This document shows, piece after piece, positions 11,439 through 22,373 of a DNA stretch of 64,000 nt; the stretch's first letter is position 1, and each line of letters begins with the position of its first letter. The stretch is taken from positions 238,863,904 to 238,927,903 of the forward strand of contig CM077674.1 in assembly GCA_039707655.1 (NCBI GenBank). The letters are read 5' to 3'. Both the position numbers and the translations under genes were made by a program. The notes under the pieces were generated by a model, which did not search any database, was not told the origin of the DNA, and saw only the letters and a program-made list of their open reading frames with translations. The stretch comes from Elymus sibiricus. Its lineage: Eukaryota > Streptophyta > Magnoliopsida > Poales > Poaceae.

Positions 11439-14400
11439 CGACTGCCTGTAGGAACCCCCCTTTCCAACTCCTTGGCCGAAGTTGAGTCTAGACAAAGAAA
11501 ATTATTTTATAACATGGTTGTGTGGCTTACGGGCCCACGTCGCCAATTGGGTGGTATTAGGATCTTTTATTCCTCGTCTATACTCTGGGACTCTGACCTC
11601 TCTTTTATTCGGGTTAAATGATTTTGCTAACTCTGACATTAGGTTCTCGTAACCATTTCATTCTGGAGAGCCCCTCAACCGAGATGATCGCTTGCTTCGC
11701 CAGAAGATTCTGCAGATACTCCTCGATGTTTTTCCGAGACCCTGTGCACACTGCTTTGCAGTTCCTGACCACCGGTAAACCCCGTGAATAACATCCTTGA
11801 CGTTTGAACCGACATCCCCAGTTGCCTCTGTCGTTACAAGTTGCCCCTAATATTCTCCGTTGTTCCGAGAATCCTTGTACCTTCTGCTTTGCAGCTTCCT
11901 TTCGCACTGCGGATAATTCACTTACCCGGGGTCCGTTCATCCCCATTTGTTCATGTGCTTTCCAAAATACTTTGAAATGCTATCTGATCTCCCAAAAATC
12001 CTCTGCATCCTATTGCTCTTGGTTCTTCTTGTCTGCTTGCATGGTGGGTAATTCCTCATGTCTAGCAATATTCATTAAAATCCTTTGTGATTGTCATTCT
12101 GTTCCTATGGATTCAACATGTGTGCGACTACTCGCAATCACCAATTGACCCTTAGAAATTTTCTTTCTGGCTCAGACATCGTTCCGGATATGAGCTGGAT
12201 CTTGCCCAATCAAGATTTGATCGGGTGTGCCTCTAAGACCGTTCAACCTATCCATCTTCGATCGGAGCATCTGATTCAGATACACCGATCTGGAAATCAA
12301 ATTTCTTTGTATTTAAGCATCGGATTGTTCTGATTTTTCTATAAGCCGATGCCCTTGCATCCCTTCTTCATCTGATTGATTCCGATACCCACCTCAGCTT
12401 CGTCGTGAATCGCCAGATCCATTGTTGGGTTGTTATCCGACAGTGTCCTTAACTTCTGGAATTTTGTGAGTTCTCCCCTGAAACATGAGGCCTTTGGTAA
12501 ATTGTATCCTCCGTTTCTGACAGCCATGCTCTATTATCGAGCTTGAGTTATTTACTCCTGAAGTTTGTGGTATATGGTGCTAAGACGCCCTGGTGGGTTG
12601 AACCTATGCCTTCTCTAATCTGTGTGAGCCCGGTAACTTCGCGGGTCATACTCCTCTGGTATTTCACCAGGTAGTTCTTCATGTTCATCTAATTTTAACA
12701 GAGCAGTGAATGAAAGATTATGCGTTGGAGAAGTGGGAGTCGACCTTGAACCTTTGCGTTCATGCCCATGGACACGATGCAGAACTTGTCATGGAAGCTT
12801 CTGTTAAAATAAATTGTTTCCTTGGTACAAATTCATCTTGTATCTGTGAATTAATCCTTTGTAATCATGGTTCCGACCATATTGATATTCTTTGATTCAT
12901 TTCCCAGACAAGTTAAAATACTTGTCTTCTGCAGATCATTTCACTTGTCCAACCTCTATTGTAATCTACCTTCAAGTATCGCCCCATGTTATCTCAATGA
13001 TATTGTGTCATTGCACTACCTCTTGTGAATTCTTAATGAAATGATACTCCATCACATCATTCCTAGCCTGATCGGCTATATCTTTATCGTACTGATTTTT
13101 TACTGTGCTACCAGGTCCTTATGTCCGGAGCAACTCCCGACGACGAGCTAAGCTTACGTCGATCTTCCTCATCTTATCATTTCACCTCGGACCACAAGCT
13201 TGATTTCGCGCTTGTGTCGTATCCGTGGTTCCAATGATCTTTCGCTTCATCCTTCCTTTTGCTTGATGTCGTCGCTGCTCGATGGCATATTCATAGAGCC
13301 TCTAGACAAAAATTTGTCATGATCATCATCGATATTTTGGCTTCTTCCAGAATATCAATCGAAATCATGATGTGAAATACTATCCTTTCCCCTCGATGAT
13401 TTGTGTTGTCATCGACACCATCCTTGACTTCCTGCCAACACAGACTTTGTCGTGTTTGGTTTTACCTTATGTTCCGAGATAATCTTGGAATGTTCCTTTG
13501 TATCTCTTGTGATCTTCCGAATCCAACCCTTGCTTGAAACACCATGTTATTGCTACCTCGAAGCATGACTGTGGTATTCTGATTATCAACAAGGACATTG
13601 AAAGCTCAATGCTAAATGTTTCTTGGTTAATTATCCAAACACCATCGTATGGGCAATATCATGATTCTTTTCTTGTCCCCTTTATCTAAATGCTTTTGAA
13701 CTTGCTGTCCTATCATGTATATCATGCTCCGTTTTTCCTTGGGAAATGATATACTCCTAGTTCTGGCGTGTAAACACATTTTCCTTCCCATTGGTTAATT
13801 TGAATAATCAATTAATCATTTTTATTTCCATTGTTCTGTTTAACCTTTCTCTTGATCAATGTGATCTAAGCAGCAATAAGTCCCTGTTTAAGTAAGCAAC
13901 TCGGTGTCTAACTCTGTCAGCGAGACTCTGTTACTATTGTTGAAGACAATCCGGTAACCACCGATGGACGAGAACCTTGCCTATTGGTCTGCCTCGTTCA
14001 ACGAGCAGGAAAATGGTTCTCTTCGTCCCTCGCCCTTCGTACCGATGTTGTCGCCGACATAACTGACAGGCTAGCCTCTGACATACCCTGTTGTGGTGAC
14101 CGATGAGATGTCACCGTCCTCTCTACTTTTGATCGACCCTCATCCCAACTCCGCAATATCGGAGCCTGACTCTTTTGTGCATCCTTGATTCTGAAGTATC
14201 CCTTTGCTCTTGGCTTTGTGTGTTATCACGAGCCATCCTTCGAGAGATGAACCATTCCTGATGCACTGAACCTCTTTTCACATTCTGTTCAGGTATCAAT
14301 CAGATGTCCATTCTCTTGAGCTTCTTATTTGAACCTCCAGACTTTGCTCTCGATGTTTTCTCAAGTTTCAACTCGAGAGATATCTCTGCCACATCCCCAG

Positions 14401-14490
14401 AGTTATATGTCAGATAATCGACCTTACAAGGTCCCTTCTCCCGAAGTCACCCTTCTTTTCCCCACTTAAATCTCGGGACGAGATTTCTTG

Positions 14491-14504
14491 TAGTGGAGGA
14501 GATT
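14491..14504 (+). other. Polypurine tract of C
   Basis: The purine-rich TAGTGGAGGAGATT directly precedes the 3' LTR start at 14505, the position of the plus-strand primer in LTR retrotransposons. Confidence 0.7.
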
Positions 14505-17500
14505 TGTAACATCCCCAGATCTTCACCCTGTTGTTAACCTCGTTAACCTACCATGTCATCATGATCATCTTCATGAAATTTCATTAGGAAATAATTCAAC
14601 CTCAATTCAAATTTCAACTAAAAGTCAAATATTTACTTCTTAAATTACTCAAACAAAAATGTTCATCATCTTGCATATATTCCAAAACAAATATATGTTA
14701 TGGAACACCACATCACTCTTGAGCAAAGATGAGCATTAGCAATTAAAACAGCACCATTTCAGCATTTTTAAAATGCTATTCTATTTTTGGAAAATTCAAA
14801 TGAGTTTCAAAAATACCCAAACTTTATGTGGCACTGCCTAATAACACCAGGGAATTAATGGGACAATTTCCATATTTTTACTAAGTGACTAGGGTGTCCA
14901 AATAAATCCCTCTCTCTCTCTGTTGCTAACTAAAAAGGAAAACAGAAAATTGCCGGAGCCCTACCTCTCGCCTGGGCAACGGCCCAACCGGCCCATTTCT
15001 TCTTCTCCTACCTGCTCCCTCACCGTGTCACCGTGCCCGTGGCTGAGGGCGGCCGCGCCGGCCGTTTCTTGCCACCTCGCCGGGACAGGTGAGAGCGAGG
15101 ATAAGATCTGGCCGAGCTCTCCCCCCTGGACATCCCCACCTTTCCCCTCCTCTCTCAGTTGCCTCGCCCGCTCCATTCCTCTCTTGCCCGAGCGCCGGCC
15201 TCTCCTCATCACCGTCGTGCACGCGGCCACCGGCGGCCTCGCGGAAGCTGGAGTTGTCCGCGGGCTCTGCCGGGGTCGGCTACTCCGCTCGGTGGCCCTA
15301 GGTGGAGCCAAGGGGCCCTCCTTCACGCGAGGCGGAGTCGTCGTCGTCCTCGGATCCTCTCCGACCGCCGCTGCGATTCGACCGCCACCGGCCGTTCCTC
15401 GTCTTCCCCGAGCAGGCTTGCATGGCTACAACCACTGTGAGCCCCCTCTCCCTCTCCCTGAGCTCTCACGTACTCGCCAGAGAGCTCCCATCGATGTTGC
15501 GCTCTAGCCGCCGCCTTTGCTTGTCGCAGGCGTGGCCACAGTGAGCTAGCGGCCGAACAAGCTCGTCCTAGAGCTTCGCCGTGATGCATAGGTCACCGCT
15601 AACTAGTTGCTTTGATCCCGCGCGAGCTCTAGCCCCGGTTTCGACCACGGCCGATCTCCGGTCGCTGCGGGGTTGGTCACCGTCGTTGATTTAGGCCGTC
15701 TCCGGCGACATTGCTAGCACCAGCCGACGCAGCATGCTCTCCTCGTTCAAACGCCGCTGGAATCACTCGGTTTGGCTAACCATAGGCGAAACCCGACGCC
15801 GCTGGCATTCGGTCGCCGCGCGGGCTCTCGCCGGAGGCCTCCGTTGACTGGCCGGCTGAGGTGGCTGGCCGTGGGGCCCCGCCCCAGTCACTGGCATGTG
15901 GGCCATGGCCCCACTTTGGCCAAGTTGACCGGGTCAACACACTGACCAGTGGGCCCCTGCAATTAAAAAAAAACTAATTAGAGTTTTGATTAAATTGCTA
16001 ATTACTAGAGTCACTGACTAGTGGGGTCCACCCCTAATTAACCCTGTTAAATTAGTTTAATCCACTGTTAGACTAACAGAGGCTGACATGTGGGTCCCAC
16101 TGGACCCACAGGTCAGGTTTGACCCTGGTCAGCCGACCTGTTGACTGCTGACGTCATCCTCTAGTCATGCTGACGTCATAAATCATTTCTGCTAATAAAA
16201 ATAAATTCAGAAAATGTTTTAAATCATTAAAAAAATATATCTTTTAAACCGTAGCTCGGATCGAAAAAGTTTCTACATGAAAGTTGCTCAGAACGACGAG
16301 ACGAAGCTAACCGTGCTATCCGTTGTCATGCCGGGACCCTCTACGTAGGAGAACCCATAACTTTTTATCCGTTTTCGATAGATGAATAGTGCACATATGC
16401 CGGTTAAATAAATCCAGATAATTTCTAAAATAACTAAAATGGTTAAGTTAGGTCTTTAGGCAACCCTGCACTGCATCCTAGCTGGCACTTGACTCCGACA
16501 CCGCAAACGAGCAATCGTTCCCCTCTGGTTCATGTGTCTGACAGACGTCCGGAACCAGGAATAATTCCCGGATGGGTTCCCCCTTCTACGTTATCGGTAG
16601 CACCGCGTTAGATCGTCATGCTTTGTGAATCCTTTTGTTGCTGTGTATTTATATTGTTTCTTCTCCCCCTTTCTTCCCGGTAGACCCCGAGACTGCTGAC
16701 GATGCCTGGTGATCGACTACTTCACCGTCGGAGATTCCTTTTCATTTGCCGAGCAACCAGGCAAGCAAAACCCCCTTGATCATTTCGATATCGCCCATTC
16801 TCTTCTCTCTTATGCTTGCATTAGAAATTGCTGCTGTTACTGTTACATCCTATTCTGCTGCATAGCCTGTTTATTGTAACCTGCTTTTGATACTTACCTG
16901 TTATCCTAAACTGCTTAGTATAGATTGGTCAGTGAACCATTTGTGGCCTTCATCATTGTCCTAGTTGCCCCGCTTGTATAGACACACGGTTACCCTGACT
17001 AAAGACGTATCGATCCCCGAGGCCGGACATCACCAGGAACAAGGGTGTGCGGCCGAAGGTATCGGGCGTCTGATGTTACTTTACTACTGCTGCTAGATTA
17101 AAGTCGGGTAGGCCCTGAGGGGTACCCGCGCGAGTATATGTTACGAGTGTTGTGAAGTCGGGTGACCTGGAGGGTACCCGCGAGAATACGAGGTGCGGCC
17201 GGGCATTCCTAGCCCTTGTCGCAAGTCCTCGAGACGGGGTGACGGGACCACATGATCGTGGGTCTGCTCGTTTCCGCGAGCTCCTTAAGGCTTTACCGGG
17301 TTTGGGTATGTATCTGAGTAGGCCTCTGGCCTTTTACGCACTAACCAGCACGTGGGTGTCAGTGGGTGCTCGGCGTCATGGTATCAGCCGAAGCTATTCA
17401 GACGTTAGCGACTATGCGGTCCGCGCCGGGTTGGAACGTTAAAGCCTGCGCTTGTATTAAGGGGGCCTAGTTCTGCTCACCGGCCGGCCTTCGCAATGCT

Positions 17501-18529
17501 TAGGAGTGTGCAGGGCGATAGGTCCATGACCCCTGCGCACATAGGGTTTAGTCCGGCGTGCTGGCCTCTCTGATTAGCCTAAGTGGGGCTGCGACGTGTC
17601 GATACCCGAGGCCGGACGTCGCCAGGAACAAAGGCGTGCGGCCGGAGGATCGAGCGTGTTGGGTAAGGTAGTGCACCCCTGCAGGGAAGTATATCTAGTC
17701 GACTAGCCGTGTCCACGGTAACAGGACGCTTGGATTATATCCCGACCTATTACTTGGATTTGAGATGGATATGTTGGATATGTGATGGATATGATGGATT
17801 TGAGATGGAATGATGGATATGAGATGATACATGATATTACTACTACATTTAAATATACTGTTATTGCAGGGCTGGAGGGACAGGTGGTACCGCCTAGTAG
17901 AGGTGGACCTGAGTTCCCGACAGTGCTGTTACTGCAAGCTGCTGTTGATGCTAGTCTTCGATAGGATTAGGCCTTCTCTCTATTCTGGCATTCTGCAGTA
18001 CAGTCCACATATACAGCCTTCCTTTGAAAATGATGCATACTTAGAATAGATCTGATGTAAGTCTTGCGAGTACTTTGGATGAGTACTCACGGTTGCTTTG
18101 CTTCCCCTTTTTCCCCATACCCGATTGCTGCGATCAGATGGTGGAGCCCAGAAGACAGCTGCCCTCGACGACGACTGCTTCTACCATGGTGGCTACTACT
18201 ATGAGTTAGACGACGACCATGAGTAGGTTCGGAGGGTCCCATGCAGGAGGCCTGCGCCTTTTCGATCGTAGTGTTTTATTTTACCCCGCCTTCTTAAGGC
18301 CTTTCTGTTTTATGTTTAAGTCTGTACCCAGACTCTGATGCTTCCGCTGATGCTTGTATGACTATCAAGCTTATGTATTCGAGCCCTCGATGCCCTGGCT
18401 TGTAATATAAAGCTTGTATTACTTTTATTTTTGTAGAGTTGTGTTGTGATATCTTCTAAGTGAGTCCCTAGGCTTGATTGTGTGCATTTGCGTGTATGGT
18501 TAGTGCACGATTGAGCCGGGGGCGTCACA
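14505..18529 (+). repeat. 3' LTR of element C
   Basis: Near-identical to 7397-11423. Differences visible by eye include a shorter CT microsatellite (14909-14921) and scattered transitions. It ends in GGCGTCACA at 18529, followed by TSD catac. Confidence 0.87.
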
Positions 18530-19316
18530 CATACTTCCTATGCATAGGCATTTTATAAGCAAACAAATTATCAAGGCAAGAAATTTCTAACATATGCATG
18601 GAAGAAGAAAGAAACAATAGCAATCTCAACATGAAGAGAGGTAATTTAGTAACATGAAGATTTCTATAACCATATTTTCCTCTCTCATAATAATTACATT
18701 TAGGATCATACTCAAATTCAACAACATAGCTATCATGTGAAATATTTTCTTCATGATCCACATGCATAAACATTTTATAATCTTCCAAGATAGTGGGATT
18801 AACATCAACTAAAGTCATGACCTCTCCAAACCCATATTTATAAAAAAATTCATAAGATCGAGCATTCTCCAAATATGTGGGATTATTTTTACCTAAAGTT
18901 AACACTCTTCCAAACCCACTTTCAAAATTATTGCAAACATTATTACCAATAGCATATCCATCATGAGGCATAAATAAATTTTCAAGATCATTGGAAACAT
19001 TATCACCCCAATCATGATCATTGCAATAAGTAGTGAATATATCAAAATTAGCATCCCCAAGCTTGGGGGTTCGCATATTATTAGCACAATTGACATTAAT
19101 AGAATTTATAACAATATCATTGCAATCATGCTTTTCATTCAAGGAAATATCATGAATCACTTCCTCAATTTCTTCTTTTAACACTTCATCACAATTTTCA
19201 GATTCATGAATCTCAAGCAAAACTTCATAGAGATAATCAAGTGCACTCAACTCACTAGCAATTGGTTCATCATAATTGGATATCTTGAAAAGATTAGCAA
19301 GTGGATGAGGATCCAT
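18525..19316 (-). CDS. Element B small ORF (gag-related fragment), 3' end cut by element C
   Basis: An ATG at 19316 opens a 263-codon frame starting MDPHPLANLFK. It is homologous to the 257-residue ORF of element G, with in-frame length differences: B has a longer repeat of the type GFGxVxTL...NPTxLE, and G has a longer acidic insert after SENCD. The GFGEV.TL...PT.L.DYK motif also occurs near the C-terminus of the gag protein of H, so the ORF seems to be a relic of a gag C-terminal part with a new N-terminus. The reading frame is closed by a stop in the LTR of C, so the last residues are not native. No catalytic motif is visible and the function is unknown. Confidence 0.6.
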   Translation of the reverse strand: MDPHPLANLFKISNYDEPIASELSALDYLYEVLLEIHESENCDEVLKEEIEEVIHDISLNEKHDCNDIVINSINVNCANNMRTPKLGDANFDIFTTYCNDHDWGDNVSNDLENLFMPHDGYAIGNNVCNNFESGFGRVLTLGKNNPTYLENARSYEFFYKYGFGEVMTLVDVNPTILEDYKMFMHVDHEENISHDSYVVEFEYDPKCNYYERGKYGYRNLHVTKLPLFMLRLLLFLSSSMHMLEISCLDNLFAYKMPMHRKYV

Positions 19317-19577
19317 ATCAATAGATTTTTAGCAAGCAAAGATGCAAGCAAATAGAAGGCACATGGTAACACAAGTAGAGATAGCAAACAAGAGATCTGA
19401 CGAGAAAATGGCGAATGAAAAAGAGGGGTGAATAAAATGGCAAATTGGTGAAGTGGGGCAGATGAAAACGAGAGGCAAATGGCAAGTAATGTAAATTGCA
19501 AGGATATGAGATTTGTGATTAGGAACCTGATAGATGTTGATGATGTCTCCCCGGCAACGGCGCCAGAAATTCTTTCC
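19317..19577 (-). other. Leader and tRNA-Asp primer-binding site of B
   Basis: The primer-binding site is 19548-19565 (minus strand TGGCGCCGTTGCCGGGGA, a perfect match to the tRNA-Asp 3' end), 12 bases from the LTR. Between it and the ORF start at 19316 lies an A-rich leader of about 230 bases with repeated GGCAAATGG-like motifs, also present in A, G and H. Confidence 0.85.
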
Positions 19578-21190
19578 TGATGGCTAGTAGATCTTCCCTA
19601 GCACGGCGCCAAAAATTTGCAAGTTGACGGGAGACTATCTTGATGGCACGTGCTCGCGTTGGTGTTTTCCCCGAAGAGGAAGGGATGATGCAGCACAACG
19701 GAGAAGTATTTCCCTCGATTAAGAAACCAAGGTTATCGAACCAGAAGGAGAATCACACAACACCCAGTAAATAGCACCTGCACACAAACAGCAAATCCTC
19801 ACAACCAACGCAAACAAGGGGTTGTCAATCCCTTGGCGGTAAGTTTGCAAGATTAAAACGGCGATGGAAATTGGAAAGTTGAAAATAAATTGCAGCAAAG
19901 TATTTTTGGGTTTTTGGTTTAATAGATCTGAGAACATAAGCGAATAAAATATATCTCAAAGCAAATATGATGAAGAAGACCCCGGGGGCCGTAGATTTCA
20001 CTAGTGGCTTCTCTCGAGAAAATAACATGCGATGGGTAAACAAATTACTGTTGGACAATTGATAGAACTTTAAATAATCTTGACGATATCCAGGCAATGA
20101 TCATTATATAGGCATCACGTCCAAGATTAGTAGACCGACTCCTGCCTGTATCTACTACTATTACTCCACACATCGACCGCTATCCAGCATGCATCTAGTG
20201 TATCAAGTTCATGGAGAAACGGAGTAATGCAATAAGTACGATGACATGATGTAGACAAGATCTATTCTTGTAGGAATAGACCCCATCTTGTTATCCTTAA
20301 TGGCAACGATCAATACGTGTCTTGCTGCCCTTTCTATCACTGGGAAAGAACACCGCAAGATCGAACCCATCACAAAGCACCTCTTCCCATGGCAAGAAAA
20401 ATCGATCTAGTTGGCCTAACTAAACCAAAGATTCGAAGAAGAAATACGCGGCTATAAGTAATCATGCATATAAAAGATCAAAGAAACTCAAATAACTTTC
20501 ATGGATAAAAAGATAGATCTGATCATAAACTCAAAGTTCATCGGATCCCAACAAACACACCGCAAAAAGAGTTACATCAAATAGATCTCCAAGAGACCAT
20601 TGTATTGAGAATCAAGAGAGAGAAAAAGCCATCTAGCTACTGGCTATGGACCCGAAGGTCTATGATGAACTACTCATGCATCATCGGAGAGGCACCAATG
20701 AGGATGATGAACCCCTCCGTGATGGTGTCTAGATTGGATCTGGTGTTTCTGGAACTTGCGGTGGCTGGAATTGATTTTCGTCGACTCCCCTAGGGTTTTT
20801 GGAATATTGGGGTATTTATAGAGTGAAGAGGCGATGCGGGAGGCGGCCGAGGTGGGCACAATCCACCAGGGTGCGCCTGGGCCTCCAGGCGCACCCAGGT
20901 GGGTTGTGCTCCCCTCGGAGCCCCCCCTCTGGCACTTCTTTGGCCCACTGGATGTCTTCTGGTCCAGAAAAATTCTCCAAAAAGTTTCATTGCGTTTGGA
21001 CTCCGTTTGATATTGATTTTCTGTGAAACAAAAACAGGGCAGAAAACAACAACTGGTACTAGGCACTATGTCAATAGGTTAGTCCCAAAAAATGATGTAA
21101 AGTTACTATAAAATGATTGTAAAACATCCAAGAATGATAATATATCAGCATGAAACAATCAAAAATTATAGATATGTTGGAGACATATCA
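19578..21190 (-). repeat. Right (5') LTR of element B
   Basis: A full-length LTR of about 1.61 kb. Minus-strand TATAAATA lies at 20813-20820. A second GCACGGCGCCA-like motif inside its left end (about 19598-19610) resembles a partial primer-site sequence and is also seen in the LTRs of H. Unusually, it is followed on the right not by flanking DNA but by another copy of the internal region. Confidence 0.85.
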
Positions 21191-21962
21191 GCATCCCCAA
21201 GCTTAATTCCTGCTCGTCCTCGAGTAGGTAAATGATAAAAACAGAATTTTTGATGTGGAATGCTGCCTATCTTGTTCATCACATTCTTTTCTTTTGTAGC
21301 ATGGATATATGGACTTTTATATGGTTCAAAGCAATAGTCTAGTTTTGACATAAAGATTTCAATACTCAAGCATATCAACAAGCAAATATGTCTTTCAAAA
21401 TATCAACACTAAAGCAAGTTATCCCTAGCCCATTATGCTCAATCATTGATCCATTCATGAAACACACTCGCATATTAGCTACATCCAATGCTCAAGTACG
21501 ATCATAGTGTCCCTTAGTTGGTGCTTTATAAGAGAGGATGGAGACTCAAATAAAAATAAAATTGCATAAAGTAAATAGAAAGGCCCTTCACAGAGGGAAG
21601 TAGGGATTTGTAGAGGTGCCAAGCTTAAAGCTTAAATTAAGAGATAAAAAAATTTGGGTGGCATACTTTTCCCGTCAACGAAAACGACCGAGCAATTCCC
21701 AACACTTTCCATGCTAGGTATATCATAGGCGGTTCCCAAACAGAAAATAAAGTTTATTCCTTTTTCCACCATTCTTTCACAATCCATGGCTAGCCGTATC
21801 CACGGGTGCCCTCCATACCAACACTTTCCAAGAAATTTATTATTTGACAACATAAAATAAATTCATTTTTTTCATTTCGGGACTGGGCATCCCTAATACC
21901 TTTGCCGTACTCTCGTGCAATGACAAGTGAATAAATACTCATCTTGAGAATATCCATTTCTA
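21191..21962 (-). mobile_element. Second, partial B-type internal region joined to the right LTR of B
   Basis: Starting GCATCCCCAAGCTTAATTCC, this stretch aligns with 4061-5660 of B without the hAT-like insertion, then stops abruptly near 21962 in GAGAATA. It gives an LTR-internal-LTR-internal' structure, the expected product of unequal recombination between two related elements or one insertion next to another copy. It also supplies an empty site for the hAT-like element near 21619. Confidence 0.8.
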
Positions 21963-22373
21963 GTTGTATTCGATTGGGATACAACTCCGAGCGTCCATTA
22001 CCGTGGACACGGCTATTCGAATAGTTTAACTTCCCTGCAGGGGTGCACCAACTTTACCCAACACGCTCGATTAACTTTGGCCGGACATACTTTTTTGGGT
22101 CATGCCCGACCTTGGCTGATCGACATGCCGTAGTCCTACCTAGGCTCATCAGAGAGGCCAACACTCTGGTCTAAATCCTAAGCGCGCGGGGGTCTTGGGC
22201 CCATCGCCCTTTGCACTCCTGCATGTTGCGTGGGCGGCCGGAGCAGACTACCACCCCCTTAGTACGAGCGCAGATAGCTACATCCAACCGGGCGCGCGCC
22301 GCTCAGTCGCTGACGTCCGAAGAGATTTCAGAGAATGTACGGCGAAGAGTGACCATACTTATTCCCGCGTGGT
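21963..22373 (-). repeat. Element E LTR, distal fragment (chromovirus/LARD type)
   Basis: Read on the minus strand it follows the same order of motifs as 10300-10640 of the C LTR: GACGTCAGCGACT, a TTAGG/TTTAG.CC block, CTGGCCTCTCTGAT, GATCGAGCGTGTTGGGTAA, ACCCCTGCAGGGAAGT and CCGTGTCCACGGTAA. It is a diverged relative of C, not a copy. It continues the LTR piece at 25330-28065 once D is removed. Confidence 0.65.

Larger units (their letters stand above)
11424..14504 (+). other. Non-coding internal domain of element C
   Basis: All open frames are 114 codons or shorter and none resembles gag, protease, RT, RNase H or integrase. The left end carries the primer-binding site. The last 40 bases contain AATCTCGGGACGAGATT, which also occurs at the end of the chromovirus polyprotein of element L (62480-62496). 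This links C to a chromovirus (Tekay-like) ancestor that lost its coding region. Confidence 0.75.
7397..18529 (+). mobile_element. Element C: LARD-like non-coding LTR retrotransposon with 4 kb LTRs
   Basis: The two LTRs are 7397-11423 (4027 bp) and 14505-18529 (4025 bp), start TGTAACATCC and end GGCGTCACA, and are flanked by a perfect 5 bp TSD catac (7392-7396 and 18530-18534). The internal part (11424-14504) is 3.1 kb and has a tRNA-Met-type primer site and a purine-rich tract but no retroviral coding domain. LTRs over 4 kb around a conserved 3-3.5 kb non-coding core fit large retrotransposon derivatives (LARDs) such as barley Sukkula; that name is from memory. By eye the LTRs differ at roughly 2 percent in the first kilobase, suggesting insertion within about a million years. 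It interrupts the ORF of element B. Confidence 0.88.
2965..21190 (-). mobile_element. Element B: non-autonomous Athila-type element, carrying two nested insertions
   Basis: Minus-strand order from the right is: LTR (19578-21190), tRNA-Asp primer site, leader, one ORF (to 18525), about 3 kb of non-coding sequence, then the other LTR (2965-4060, cut by the CACTA). Two insertions split it: a hAT-like element at 4496-5312 and LARD-like element C at 7397-18529. Removing both with their TSDs leaves about 6.26 kb; adding the roughly 0.52 kb of LTR lost left of the CACTA gives about 6.8 kb. That matches intact element G (6.71 kb). There is no gag, protease, reverse transcriptase or integrase, so any mobility needed proteins in trans. 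Confidence 0.85.
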
